64,000 bases of DNA from Acidobacteriaceae bacterium (GCA_025350325.1 JANXYB010000076.1:1-64000), one strand, 5' to 3'; shown: positions 18,298 through 27,614, counted from the stretch's first letter. Notes: generated by a model from the letters alone, not told the origin. Translations and numbers: made by a program.

Positions 18298-18307
18298 TTG
18301 CTTTGTA

Positions 18308-18375
18308 ACAGGGCATAACTTCAGTCGTGCCGATAAAGGTAATAACATCGACGGGGCTTTAGCCCCTGGGGACGC
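18308..18375. repeat. Diverged copy of dispersed repeat B
   Basis: AACAGGGCATAACTTCAGTC then GTGCCGATAAAGG and GGGGCTTTAGCCCCTGGGGA match, with drift, the 'AAGGGGCGCGGCTTCAGCC ... TGGCTTTAGCCCCTGAGGGA' pattern at 27.1-27.4 and 36.85 kb. The GGGGCTTTAGCCCC part can fold as a short hairpin. Confidence 0.5.
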
Positions 18376-18727
18376 CATTCAGCGTCCAACTAGCCCATGC
18401 TCTTCCCTGCCCATTCAGCCCTGCCAACCTCCCCTGATCCTCAAACGGCCTTCAGATGAGAATTTTGCAACCAATCGAGCCGCGCGTCAGCCAAAGATAG
18501 GCGATTACGCCAACCATCCAGACCCGGACGCTCAGCAAATGAGGTCACTCGTTCAGTGCTGCGAAAGGTTGCCGCGGCCTGGAGCTACTCGACCTTGGCC
18601 CTTTCTGAAGCCTGCCCAGGTGTAATCGCCTGTCACCTTGATGTGTTCCCAGCCCCGCTAGTCGACCAATGCGCCAAGGCGGCGATCACATACCGCCCGC
18701 TGGCTACAGCGCGTTTAACTAAGGGCC
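18376..18727. other. Intergenic, no gene seen
   Basis: No frame in this stretch resembles a protein I know, and no RNA gene was recognised. It separates a repeat block from the promoter of the NTF2-like gene. Confidence 0.35.
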
Positions 18728-18757
18728 TTGCATTGTCTGCGCACTTTGTGATATAAT
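18728..18757 (+). promoter_or_regulatory. Sigma-70 type promoter of NTF2-like gene
   Basis: TTGCAT at 18728 and a perfect TATAAT at 18752, separated by 18 bases, about 120 bases before the NTF2-like start. Confidence 0.55.
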
Positions 18758-18876
18758 ACTAAAGGTCCGTTGATGAAAATGCGGTCTGGTAGATTGGCAT
18801 TTCAAAACATCCCGTAACATGGCCCGCGTCGGGCTACCACAGCGCGACCCGGTTCCTCACCACGCACAGGAGAAAT

Positions 18877-19290
18877 ATGAGCCAACAAGTTAAAGAGTTT
18901 TTCAAAGCGTATGAAAGATCAACCTCTACCTCAGATACATCGGCAATCGGCGACTTATACGCGGCTACATTCATGTTCGGCGCGGTCAACGGAGTTCAGG
19001 CGGTCACACGGGAAGACTTCCTCAAAGTCGTACCGAGAATGAAGGCTCACCTCTCTTCGATGGGGCTTTTCGAGACCCAACTTCGCAACGTTGAAGTGCA
19101 TACAATAAATTCCAAATATCTAATCGCCAACGTCGATTGGAGAATGCAGATTCGGAGTTCATCGACCTGCAAGCATGTAGACGTATGCGCGACTTACGTA
19201 CTGATGCGAGGGCAAGACGATGCACTCTCGATCGTTTTCCAGATCGATCATCAGGATTTGGCAACTCTCATTAAAAATCAGCAAATTTGA
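18877..19290 (+). CDS. NTF2/SnoaL-like fold protein
   Basis: 137 residues, preceded by AGGAGAAAT. The pattern of an N-terminal helix (VKEFFKAYERSTSTSDTSAIGDLYAATFMFG), a short loop, further helix (FLKVVPRMKAHLSSMGL) and four predicted strands (RNVEVHTIN, LIANVDWRMQI, DVCATYVLMR, SIVFQIDHQDL) fits the NTF2/SnoaL cone fold. Such proteins are ligand-binding or small enzymes; no catalytic residues can be assigned. There is no signal peptide, so it is cytoplasmic. It is monocistronic, with its own TATAAT promoter. Confidence 0.7.
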   Translation: MSQQVKEFFKAYERSTSTSDTSAIGDLYAATFMFGAVNGVQAVTREDFLKVVPRMKAHLSSMGLFETQLRNVEVHTINSKYLIANVDWRMQIRSSSTCKHVDVCATYVLMRGQDDALSIVFQIDHQDLATLIKNQQI

Positions 19291-19535
19291 GCGGTGCGTA
19301 CGGGCTTGATAAGAGGAATGGCACATCCGACGCAAGCACTTTCAAAGATGCGATTCGGCAACATAAGCTAATCGACCAAGTCATCCAAACATCTGAAAAT
19401 TTCTTCAGATAATTTGCAAGACATGCGAGCTCGACTATCGAACCGCAATCTCATCCCAGACAAGTCCCAATCGAACAGTGCGCAGGGTCGCGCCACGCCA
19501 CTAGCCCTGAGCCACACCCGCCTTCAACCCAGCCG

Positions 19536-21914
19536 TCAATGACCGGCGACTTCAACCACCGCACTGTCTTGCACGCTCCAGGCCGCCGCCCCCTCATGCG
19601 TGAGTTGCTGTTTTGCGTCATCCCAATGCAGCTTGGTGATCGATCCCGCGCCCTTTTCATACGCGTAAGTCATGCCATCGTCATTGAAAAGCGTGAAGCT
19701 GGCGTCGCCCCCCGGATACACCCGCACCTTCGCGATGGCCTGCACCTGGTGCGTGCTTTCCACTTCCGCTCCCATGGGAATAATCGAACCCGCGCGCACA
19801 AACAAGGGCATGGTATCGATGGGCGCTGCCACCGTAACGGTCTGGCCGCCCTTCAGTTTTTCATTGGTCCAGTAGTTGTACCAGTCCGGACCCGCGGGTA
19901 GATACACTTTGCGGCTGGTCGCGCCCTGTTCCGTTACAGGAGCCACCAAAAACGCCGGTCCGAACATGTACTCATCGCGCAGATCGGCAACATTCGCGTC
20001 GTTGGGAAAGTCCAGCGGCAACGCGCGCATAAACGGCGCACCGTTGAGCCACGTCTGATATCCCAGCGAATAAATGTATGGCATCAGTTGATAGCGCAGG
20101 CGCAAATACTTTTCTAGAATCGGCTCCGCCTGCTTGCCATACGACCACACTTCATTGGTCCGCCTGCTGCCGTGCGAACGGAAAATCGGCAGGAACGAAG
20201 CGTATTCAAACCATCGCGTATAAAGCTCCGGATAGTCGTCGTAGCCGCCCACATTGTCCCGCGCATCCGACGGATCGAGCAGTGGCGTGTGCGCCGGATG
20301 ATGCTCCTCGGGTAGATACTGCCAACCGCCCGTGTCGTTCGACCAGTAAGTAATTCCCGAAGCCGCGAAGTCGAGGCCAGTCGGTACCTGACGCTTTAGC
20401 GTGTCCCAGGTGGGATAGATGTCAGACGACCACACAATCGCCCCGTTTCGCTGCACTCCAAGGTACGCATCGCGCGATAAAATCAACGCCCGCTTTTGCG
20501 GTTCGTCCTTACGAAATCCGTCGTACAGCGCCGCCGTGTGAAACAGCGGATAGACGTTGTAAAACTGCGTTCCCGGCCCAATCTTGTAGTAGGCGCCATT
20601 GGGCGGCAAATCGGGTTCCGTCTCATCTGCCCACAGCGAATCGAAACCCTTGTTGAGAATATTGTCGCGAATCGTTTTCCAGTACCACGCCGCAGCGTCG
20701 GGATTGGTTGTGTCGATATCCGAGCCCGCACGATCGTACGGCTGCCCATCCAGCGGTTTTCCATCCGCCGTGTGAATGAGCCACCCCTTCTGCAACAGCT
20801 CCGGGTAAAAACGGCTTTCGGGAACAAAGCGCGGCCACACGCTGATCATGGTTTCAAAGCCCATAGCGTGCAGTTGCTTGTTCATCGCCGTAGGGTCAGG
20901 CCAGGCCTTGGGGTCGAGATCCATCTGCCCCATCTTGGTGTAGTAAAACCAGTCCACTACCATCACATCCGCGGGCAAATGCCGGTCGCGATAGCCCTTC
21001 GCAACCGAGAGCACTTCTTCCTGGCTCGAGTACCGCTGCTTGCATTGAATGTAGCCATACGCAGCCTTGGGCAGCATCGGCGTCGGACCGGTCAGCAAAC
21101 GATATCCGGCGTAAAGTTCATCGGCTGTTGCCCCCGCGATCACAAAAAATGAAACCCGATCACCCACTTCAGACGACCACGTGGTCCGCTCGTTAAATCC
21201 CGCAACGATTGTTGTTTTCGACGGATTGTCCCATATCAGCCCATAGCCCTTGTTGGTCACTAAAAATGGAACGCATGTCGTCGGCGCAGCGGGAGACGTG
21301 TAGTCATTCCAGCAACGCACCGGGTGACCGCGATGATCGAGAAAACCTTCGTGATTGTCGCCCAGGCCGTAGTAGTGCTCATCGTTTGGAGAGACAAAAT
21401 CCGCACCGACCGTATAAAACTCCGGGTCGGTAGATCGCCGATCATTGAGCAAGCTGGCCGTGCCGTCTTTGTGGTTGGGCACCGACTGCGACCAGCCTGT
21501 CATCTCAAGCAGCTTCTTGCCCTCGGGCGTGGTGAAGGTGATATGCGCGCCCGGAGTCGACCCATTGAAAAACTTAGCGATGTCGACCTGCGTGTGCAGC
21601 CGTGGCTCGGCAGGCGGATGCGCGCGCTCTACGTTCACGACCATGCGCGACGACCGGTAAACCTCCGTCTGCTCCGTCTCTGTCTTGCTCCACCCATCCG
21701 CGCCAGGCTTCGCCACGAACCCATAACCCGGCCCCGCCAGCGCTGATTCTGGCTTAAGACTCAGCGTTACACGCAGAATATTTTGCGCGTATGGTTCGAG
21801 CACAATCGTTTCGCCCTTGCGATCGATTTGCATCCGCTGTGCTGCCGTCTGGGCAACACCGCTGACGGTCAGCACCGCAGCAAAGACAGACAGGGCGATT
21901 GAACACCTTTTCAT
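19536..21914 (-). CDS. Exported glycoside hydrolase family 31 (alpha-glucosidase/alpha-xylosidase type)
   Basis: 792 residues from the ATG at 21914, which has GGAG six bases upstream and opens a signal peptide (MKRCSIALSVFAAVLTVSGVAQTAAQ). The track's longer start at 22286 adds no plausible protein. GH31 hallmarks: an N-terminal beta-sandwich with FVSPNDEHYYGLGDNHEGF, the barrel with PADVMVVDWFYY, a nucleophile region SLWADETEPDLPP (Asp before ETEPD), SDIYPTWDTLKRQVP and TYWSNDTGGW, then C-terminal sandwiches. The enzyme retains configuration and removes alpha-linked glucose or xylose from plant or microbial glycans in the periplasm. The exact substrate cannot be read. It has no carbohydrate transporter neighbour. 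Confidence 0.9.
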   Translation of the reverse strand: MKRCSIALSVFAAVLTVSGVAQTAAQRMQIDRKGETIVLEPYAQNILRVTLSLKPESALAGPGYGFVAKPGADGWSKTETEQTEVYRSSRMVVNVERAHPPAEPRLHTQVDIAKFFNGSTPGAHITFTTPEGKKLLEMTGWSQSVPNHKDGTASLLNDRRSTDPEFYTVGADFVSPNDEHYYGLGDNHEGFLDHRGHPVRCWNDYTSPAAPTTCVPFLVTNKGYGLIWDNPSKTTIVAGFNERTTWSSEVGDRVSFFVIAGATADELYAGYRLLTGPTPMLPKAAYGYIQCKQRYSSQEEVLSVAKGYRDRHLPADVMVVDWFYYTKMGQMDLDPKAWPDPTAMNKQLHAMGFETMISVWPRFVPESRFYPELLQKGWLIHTADGKPLDGQPYDRAGSDIDTTNPDAAAWYWKTIRDNILNKGFDSLWADETEPDLPPNGAYYKIGPGTQFYNVYPLFHTAALYDGFRKDEPQKRALILSRDAYLGVQRNGAIVWSSDIYPTWDTLKRQVPTGLDFAASGITYWSNDTGGWQYLPEEHHPAHTPLLDPSDARDNVGGYDDYPELYTRWFEYASFLPIFRSHGSRRTNEVWSYGKQAEPILEKYLRLRYQLMPYIYSLGYQTWLNGAPFMRALPLDFPNDANVADLRDEYMFGPAFLVAPVTEQGATSRKVYLPAGPDWYNYWTNEKLKGGQTVTVAAPIDTMPLFVRAGSIIPMGAEVESTHQVQAIAKVRVYPGGDASFTLFNDDGMTYAYEKGAGSITKLHWDDAKQQLTHEGAAAWSVQDSAVVEVAGH

Positions 21915-22044
21915 TAACGGCTCCATGAATTTCGTAGGCACTACAGGCGCGTGAATAATTGGCTGCGAAATGAGTGTAAACCGATTCACTGGCTCTGTCT
22001 CACTCGCTCCGCAATCCGCGCCGCAGGAAACGATACGATAAGGC

Positions 22045-22932
22045 GTGGCGCAAGCGAAGTTGATCTGGGAATCAAAAACCGTGCTCCTCCTTGTGATGCC
22101 TTTCGTTGCCGCCAGCGCAGTGCTGCTGACGCATTGGTGGGCCGTCCAGGTTCCTTCTGTCGCAATCTGGACTGTCGGCCTCAGCCTGCTGCTCGGCATC
22201 ATTGCTCTCCAGACGCGCTCTGCCACACCGGGCGCGGCCGCAGCCGGCGCTGCCATCAACGCATGCCTCATGTTCTCGACAACCATGTTTCCCTACCAGC
22301 CGTGGCACACCGCCGTCGTACCGCTTGCGGCCGTACTGGTACTCACATCGCTGGCGACGCGTTTCGGCCACAAACGTAAAGAGCGCCTCGGCACCGCCGA
22401 GAGTCGTCGCGGAAGATCCGCATCGCAGGTAGCGGCCAACCTCGGCATCGCGGTCATCGCGTCCAATGATTTGATTCAGTCGTGGATGATGAATCAACGC
22501 TGGCTCGCCCTCACGCGGCAATCTCCCTCCGCCTTCTTTACGATTGCCCTCGCAGCACTCGCCGAGGCCGCAGCCGATACCGTCTCTTCTGAACTAGGCC
22601 AGGTCTTCAGCACGCATCCGCGCATGATCACAAACTTGCGGCGCACTGACCCCGGCACCGACGGTGCCATCAGCCTCGGCGGCACCTTCGCCGGAACTTT
22701 TGCTGCGGCCATCGTCGCCGCCGCAGGCTCTCTGGCGCTGCACGGAGGTCTATCCATGATGGCAGTGAGCTGGGCCGGCGGCGTCTTCGGTCTGTTCTTT
22801 GACAGCCTGCTCGGCGCCACATGGGAGCAGCGCGGAGCTCTCAACAACGACGCCGTCAATTTTCTATCGACCGCCAGCGCCGCCGCCTTCGCACTGGTAT
22901 TGATGGCCTTTCTTCCACATGTGAGGGGATAA
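22045..22932 (+). CDS. DUF92 family integral membrane protein
   Basis: 295 residues with about six hydrophobic segments. The family signature LATRFGHKRKERLGTAESRRG, followed by RSASQVAANLGIAV and LAEAAADTVSSELGQVF, identifies DUF92 (TMEM19/VTE6 family). Plant VTE6 is a phytyl-phosphate kinase, so a role in prenyl-phosphate handling is possible, but the bacterial function is unproven. The start is a GTG with AAGG close upstream; the region is divergent from the GH31 gene. Confidence 0.82.
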   Translation: MAQAKLIWESKTVLLLVMPFVAASAVLLTHWWAVQVPSVAIWTVGLSLLLGIIALQTRSATPGAAAAGAAINACLMFSTTMFPYQPWHTAVVPLAAVLVLTSLATRFGHKRKERLGTAESRRGRSASQVAANLGIAVIASNDLIQSWMMNQRWLALTRQSPSAFFTIALAALAEAAADTVSSELGQVFSTHPRMITNLRRTDPGTDGAISLGGTFAGTFAAAIVAAAGSLALHGGLSMMAVSWAGGVFGLFFDSLLGATWEQRGALNNDAVNFLSTASAAAFALVLMAFLPHVRG

Positions 22933-22938
22933 CAAAAG

Positions 22939-23050
22939 GCGGGTGCCCCATCCTTGACGCAGTCAAGGGTGGGAGAGCACGAACATTCATCTCTCCATTT
23001 GTCATCTTGAGCGTAGCGCAGGTAGTCGAAAGACCTGCGGTTGCTTCTAG
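22939..23050. repeat. Dispersed repeats A and C
   Basis: Repeat A (CGGGTGCCCCATCCTTGACG then CAGTCAAGGGTGGGAGAGCA) is followed by repeat C (GTCATCTTGAGCGTAGCGCA then GTCGAAAGACCTGCGGTTGC). The same units recur at 27.1-28.1, 36.9 and 59.6-59.9 kb. It lies directly after the DUF92 stop. Confidence 0.75.
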
Positions 23051-23164
23051 CAATTCAACGTCAAGCCGGGCACTCCATTCGTGACCGCAGTGTCATCGCG
23101 TGCATGAGTGGGATACCCCGAAACCTCACCCGACCATGATTCGGTGTAGGAAGAAAAGTGAACC

Positions 23165-23785
23165 TCACCCCAAATGCAACCGCCAAGCCGTATAGGTCAC
23201 AATCTCGTGCACGACGCGCTGTGTCTCTCCTGCATTGCCCTCGATCTGCACGCGCGGACGCGGCGACGTCAATACATCCAGCCCATTGGCCGAGCAGATT
23301 TCATGAATGCGAAAAAGATGTGTGGCATCACTCACCACGACCAGCCGCCGCAGCCCGTTTGCCCGAGCGATTACAGCCACGCGGCGCGACGATTCCTCAG
23401 TATCTTTGCTCTCGGTTTCAGCGATGATGTCCGACGCCGGAACGCCGGCCCCGATCAAATATTCGCGGCCGACCGCGCCCTCTGAATACTGATCGCCCCC
23501 GCCACCGCCCAGCGTAATGATCAGAGGAGCGATGCCGCGACTATAGAGCGACTCCGCATGATCCAGCCGCGATCTAAAAACCGGCGAGGGATGGCCGTCA
23601 TATTCCGCCGCGCCAAAAACCACAATCGCATCGGCTGGGGCTGCCATATCCTCTGAAGCATAGCGCTCGATCTGCACGTAGACCCAACGACACCAGCCCG
23701 CAATTCCGATCCCAACCATCAGTAGCAGCAGAAGAATCGCACGCCAGATTCTGCTGCTCGACTTTGGTCTTGGCGACGTCCGCAT
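23165..23785 (-). CDS. YdcF/SanA-like DUF218 membrane-anchored protein
   Basis: 206 residues: an N-terminal membrane anchor (IWRAILLLLLMVGIGIAGWC) and a DUF218 domain with DAIVVFGAAEYDGHPSPVF, LIITLGGGGGDQYSEG, SKDTEESSRRVAVIA and VVVSDATHLFRIHEICSANG. SanA/ElyC/YdcF proteins influence envelope and undecaprenyl-phosphate metabolism or bind SAM; the activity here is unassigned. It lies ten bases after tsaC on the same strand, so the two are probably cotranscribed. Confidence 0.82.
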   Translation of the reverse strand: MRTSPRPKSSSRIWRAILLLLLMVGIGIAGWCRWVYVQIERYASEDMAAPADAIVVFGAAEYDGHPSPVFRSRLDHAESLYSRGIAPLIITLGGGGGDQYSEGAVGREYLIGAGVPASDIIAETESKDTEESSRRVAVIARANGLRRLVVVSDATHLFRIHEICSANGLDVLTSPRPRVQIEGNAGETQRVVHEIVTYTAWRLHLG

Positions 23786-23794
23786 CAGGGGGTC

Positions 23795-24439
23795 TTACCG
23801 CTGCATAACCATGACGATTTCGTGCGTGGGGATAGCGCCTTCGCGAAGAATTTCCCACCGCCCCTCGCCCAGCGAGAGGTCGACTATCGTAGTCGGCAGC
23901 GCACGGCCCGTCGGACCGCCATCGATGATCAGGGGAATGCGGTCGCCAATCTGATCGCGAACGCAGGCCGCATGCGTGCACTCCGCCGCGCCCTGCAGGT
24001 TCGCGGCTGTTGCCGTGATGGGCAGGCCAAACCGCTCCACCACAGCGCGCGCAATGGTCGCGTCGGGTACGCGCAACGCCACGTTGCCCGTGTTTGCCGT
24101 CGAACGCAGTGGCAACTTGGTGCCGGCTCGCACAATAATCGTGAGCGGCCCCGGCCAGAATTTGTCAGCAAGCTTGTCAAGCATCGGATCGGTGTCACGC
24201 GCCAATTCATACGCCTGGGCCAGGCCGGAAATCAGCAGCGAGAGCGGCTTATGCTTCTGCCGGCTCTTGATCTGGTAGATACTCTCGACCGCATGCAGAT
24301 TCACCGGGTCGACGGCCAGGCCGTAGAAGGTGTCAGTGGGCAACGCAACAACAAAGCCTTTGCGCAGACACGAAACGATGTAGTCTATCCGGTCTGGTTC
24401 GGGTTCATCGGGATGGACGCGCAAGATTTCCGCGGACAA
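23795..24439 (-). CDS. tsaC: L-threonylcarbamoyladenylate synthase (Sua5/YwlC/TsaC)
   Basis: 214 residues. Forms threonylcarbamoyl-AMP from Thr, bicarbonate and ATP, the first step of t6A37 modification of ANN-decoding tRNAs. Family sequence is visible: GFVVALPTDTFYGLAVDP near the start, IYQIKSRQKHKPLSLLISG with the KxR...KP...L nucleotide-binding signature, FWPGPLTIIV, VALRVPDA and ITATAANLQGA (normally SAN-SG). Length fits the short TsaC form without the Sua5 C-terminal domain. It is likely cotranscribed with the DUF218 gene. Confidence 0.9.
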   Translation of the reverse strand: MSAEILRVHPDEPEPDRIDYIVSCLRKGFVVALPTDTFYGLAVDPVNLHAVESIYQIKSRQKHKPLSLLISGLAQAYELARDTDPMLDKLADKFWPGPLTIIVRAGTKLPLRSTANTGNVALRVPDATIARAVVERFGLPITATAANLQGAAECTHAACVRDQIGDRIPLIIDGGPTGRALPTTIVDLSLGEGRWEILREGAIPTHEIVMVMQR

Positions 24440-24699
24440 GAAGGTCTACCTCGGTTCCCTCAAGCGATTCACACTCGCCTTTTTAAATGAGCGTCGCAGG
24501 ATCGTAGCGCTCAACACCCTCAGGACCCTGCCTCTGATCGACGTAACGCAACCTCATGGTGAAAACGCAAATTTTGCATCCGCCAAACTCGGAAGCTATC
24601 ACAGCACCGGCCATGGTGCAAGTGAACTGCCGCACGCCATACGGCCACTCCTCACTCAGACGGCTTAAAATCGGCTAAGCGTCGGTACGCATTCCACAA

Positions 24700-25539
24700 A
24701 TGACTACCAGAATTGTACATAGTAAGCAGAATGCCCGCCTCAAACAATTGCGCCGCGCCTTCGCCCACCCCGGCCGCGGTCAGCAAAACCTCGCGGGAAT
24801 CGAAGGGCCAAACCTGCTGGCTGAAGCGTTGCATGCAGGCCTCCACATCGACTGTGTCTTCGCCGCCGCCCCTGAGGGTGAACAGCTCATCAAGGCAATG
24901 CACTTGCCCTCGCACATTGAAGTACTCGTGATGCCCCGCCCCTTGCTCGACTCCGCTCTGGGCACCGAAACCCCGCAACCCGTCGCCGCCCTCGTCGAGC
25001 CGCCCGATTGGACGTGGGCGCATGTACTCGGCATCCACAAAAGCACCGCGCCCCTCCTCCTCGTCCTCGCCGGCCTGCAAGACCCCGGTAACCTCGGCAC
25101 CATTGTCCGGTCCGCTGAAGCCTTCGGCGCCGACGGCATCATCTGCCTCCCCGGAACCGTCAGTGCATGGAACCCGAAAGCCGTGCGCGCCTCGGCCGGC
25201 AGCCTCTTTCGCCTTCCCCTCCTCACCGTCCCCGCGGCCGAAGCATTCGCCCACCTGCGCGAGGCTGGCTTGAAAATATTCGCGACCACGGCCACCGCCG
25301 GGCATCCCGCACACAGTGAAGACCTGACCTTGCCGACCGCCATTCTCATCGGCAACGAGGGCAACGGCATTCCCGCTGAACTGGCCGCCCTCACCGATGC
25401 CGCACTCACCATTCCCTGCCCCGGCCCCGTCGAAAGCCTCAACGCAGCGGTCGCTGCGAGTGTGCTCCTTTATGAGGCGTCGCGGCAACGTTCAACGGGC
25501 ACACTCGCCCCTCCCGCGCATCGAAAGAAGCAGCCATGA
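24700..25539 (+). CDS. SpoU/TrmH family RNA 2'-O-ribose methyltransferase
   Basis: 279 residues. An N-terminal substrate-binding segment (IVHSKQNARLKQLRRAF, LAGIEGPNLLAEAL) and a C-terminal SPOUT domain with all three motifs: QDPGNLGTIVRSAEAFGADG, ILIGNEGNGIP and PCPGPVESLNAAVAASVLLYE. These bind S-adenosylmethionine in a trefoil knot. The protein methylates rRNA or tRNA; which nucleotide cannot be read. The stop overlaps the rarA start by four bases (ATGA), so expression is coupled. Confidence 0.9.
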   Translation: MTTRIVHSKQNARLKQLRRAFAHPGRGQQNLAGIEGPNLLAEALHAGLHIDCVFAAAPEGEQLIKAMHLPSHIEVLVMPRPLLDSALGTETPQPVAALVEPPDWTWAHVLGIHKSTAPLLLVLAGLQDPGNLGTIVRSAEAFGADGIICLPGTVSAWNPKAVRASAGSLFRLPLLTVPAAEAFAHLREAGLKIFATTATAGHPAHSEDLTLPTAILIGNEGNGIPAELAALTDAALTIPCPGPVESLNAAVAASVLLYEASRQRSTGTLAPPAHRKKQP

Positions 25540-27077
25540 GCCTTTTCGACGGAATCCCCGAGGGCTTTGAAAAATCTTCCAGCGGCAAGCCCCTCGTGGG
25601 CGCGCCCCTCGCTGAGCGCATGCGTCCCCGCACCCTCGAGGAATACAGCGGTCAGGAACACCTGCTCGGTCCCGGCAAGCCTCTGCGCGTCCAAATCGAA
25701 GGTTCCGAATCGACCACCAGCACCAGTTCCATGATCCTCTGGGGACCTCCGGGCGTAGGCAAGACCACACTCGCTAAGATCATTGCCGAAGCCACCCGCG
25801 CCAACTTCGTTGAGTTCTCCGCGGTCATGAGCGGCATTAAAGAAATCAAGCAGGTCATGGCTTCCGCCGCGCAGGCCGCTGAAATGCACTCGCGGACCAT
25901 CCTCTTTGTCGATGAAATTCATCGCTTCAATAAAGCCCAGCAGGACGCGTTCCTGCCCTACGTCGAGCGCGGGACGATTCGCCTCATTGGCGCAACCACC
26001 GAAAATCCTTCCTTTGAAATCATCTCCGCATTACTCTCCCGCTGCCGCGTCTACGTGCTCCATCCGCTCAGTGAAGGGCGCATCGTCGCTCTCCTGCGCC
26101 GCGCCGTCGAAGATAAGGAACGCGGCCTCGGCTCGCTCGGTCTAACCGCCGACGACGACGCCCTCGCCCTGATCGCCAGCTACTCCAACGGCGATTGCCG
26201 CTCTGCCTACAACACCCTTGAAGTAGCCGCGCAACTTGCCCAGGAACCGGCTACAAAGGTGTCCGAATCCATTGCAGATCCAGACGCAGATTCCGGCGTG
26301 CCAGAAATTGCGCCAAGCAAAGACGGCGCTTTGGCTTTCACGACAAAGGCAACCTCAAAGTTGCACATCCAAACTGTCGGCGTGCCTGAGGAAGGCGCTT
26401 CTGTCTTTACTTCAAATGCAACCGCTAAGTTGCATATCGACAAAGCGCTTGCCACTGAGGCCGTGCAGCAGCGCGTATTGGTGTACGACAAATCCGGCGA
26501 AGAGCATTACAACCTCATCTCCGCGCTGCACAAGAGCGTGCGCAACAGCGATCCCGACGCCGCTCTCTATTGGCTGGCGCGCATGTTTGCCGCCGGCGAA
26601 GATCCGCTCTACCTCGCGCGCCGCGTCGTGCGCATGGCCGTTGAAGATATCGGCCTCGCCGCGCCTGAGGCCCTCAATCTCTGCCTTTCCGCCAAAGAGA
26701 CGCTCGACTTTCTAGGATCTCCGGAGGGCGATCTAGCGCTGGCCGAAGCCGTTGTCTATCTTTGCCTCGCGCCCAAATCCAATTCGGTTTACACCGCCTA
26801 TGGCGCCGTGCAGCAAGAGATAGAACACACCCGCCAGGAGCCAGTTCCGCTGCATCTGCGCAACGCTCCCACGCGCATGATGCGTGAGCTCGACTACGGC
26901 AAGGGCTATCTCTACGCCCACGACGAAGAGGGCCGCGTAGCCGACATGGACTGCCTTCCCGATTCGCTCAAGGGCCGCAGCTACTATCAGCCCACGCAAG
27001 AGGGCCGCGAAAAAGTACTAGCCCAGCGCATGGAAGAAATTCGCCGCATACGAGCTTCAAAACACTCCAAGCCGTAA
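25536..27077 (+). CDS. rarA: Replication-associated recombination protein A (RarA/MgsA AAA+ ATPase) with an extra insert
   Basis: 513 residues. AAA+ core: PLAERMRPRTLEEYSGQEHL, Walker A GPPGVGKTT, Walker B ILFVDEIHRFNK, sensor 1 LIGATTENPSFE, and the RarA/Wrnip1 C-terminal tetramerisation domain (YDKSGEEHYNLISALHKSVR, SDPDAALYWLARM). It acts at stalled forks and clears replication gaps. Typical RarA is about 420-450 residues; the excess includes a Ser/Asp/Ala/Thr-rich insert at about 240-305, just before the VQQRVLVYDKS segment, holding two copies of a 15-residue motif (GALAFTTKATSKLHI, GASVFTSNATAKLHI). Confidence 0.92.
   Translation: MSLFDGIPEGFEKSSSGKPLVGAPLAERMRPRTLEEYSGQEHLLGPGKPLRVQIEGSESTTSTSSMILWGPPGVGKTTLAKIIAEATRANFVEFSAVMSGIKEIKQVMASAAQAAEMHSRTILFVDEIHRFNKAQQDAFLPYVERGTIRLIGATTENPSFEIISALLSRCRVYVLHPLSEGRIVALLRRAVEDKERGLGSLGLTADDDALALIASYSNGDCRSAYNTLEVAAQLAQEPATKVSESIADPDADSGVPEIAPSKDGALAFTTKATSKLHIQTVGVPEEGASVFTSNATAKLHIDKALATEAVQQRVLVYDKSGEEHYNLISALHKSVRNSDPDAALYWLARMFAAGEDPLYLARRVVRMAVEDIGLAAPEALNLCLSAKETLDFLGSPEGDLALAEAVVYLCLAPKSNSVYTAYGAVQQEIEHTRQEPVPLHLRNAPTRMMRELDYGKGYLYAHDEEGRVADMDCLPDSLKGRSYYQPTQEGREKVLAQRMEEIRRIRASKHSKP
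26325..26438. repeat. In-frame 45-bp repeat pair inside rarA
   Basis: Copies at 26325-26369 and 26394-26438, 69 bases apart and in the same frame, encode GALAFTTKATSKLHI and GASVFTSNATAKLHI. The protein match is better than the DNA match, so the duplication is not recent or is under protein-level selection. Confidence 0.7.
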
Positions 27078-27080
27078 CGT

Positions 27081-27515
27081 GTGTGCCGGGATGGGTGGGA
27101 AGCACGAACCGGAAACACGGCCTTGAATCATCTAGCTTGAAGGGGCACGGCTTCAGCCGCGCCATAAATGCCGGGTGCCCCACTCGTGACGCAGTCATAA
27201 GTGGGAAAGCACAAACCCAAACACCGACTTGATGAACCCAGCTTGCAAGGGGCCCGACTTCGCAGGCTGCCGAAAATCTCCCAGCCACTCAATAAATGCT
27301 ACATAGAGCTGAAGGGGCGCCGCTTCAGCCGCGCCATAAATACCACATAGAGAATGTGGCTTTAGCCCCCGAGGGAAATCCACGTCGTGTGCGGTGCCAG
27401 TTGCCCATCCATGACCGCACTCATAGGTGGGAAATCACAATCTTCATCTCTCCGAGTCATCTTTAAGCGAAGGTCAGGCTGCGACCGCAGCGGAAAGACC
27501 TGCGGTTGCTTCTGC
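27081..27515. repeat. Cluster of dispersed repeats A, B and C
   Basis: After rarA there are several units: partial A (27081-27112), B (27137-27170, AAGGGGCACGGCTTCAGCC then GCGCCATAAATGC), A (27169-27222), truncated B (27240-27270), B (27309-27343), the 'TGGCTTTAGCCCCCGAGGGA' tail of B (27356-27380), A-like (27396-27450) and C (27456-27514). Unit B contains a nearly perfect hairpin GGCGC(C/G)GCT-TC-AGCCGCGCC. Confidence 0.8.
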
Positions 27516-27614
27516 AACCCAGGCCGCACCCGAACTTTGTTTTCTTCTGTGTATCCGTGGTGATTTTTCCGCTCGTTGCGATCCGCATTTTGTAATTTAC
27601 AGGGCCGATAAAAT

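Noticed and set aside
18058-18318. 86-aa plus ORF across the 38-bp tandem repeat
   Set aside because: The repeat periods (38 and 37) are not multiples of three, so no repeated peptide results, and no start signal is seen.
19536-22286. Long GH31 start at 22286 (916 aa)
   Set aside because: The added N-terminus is the antisense of DUF92 and has no protein character; a signal peptide with a good ribosome site begins at 21914.
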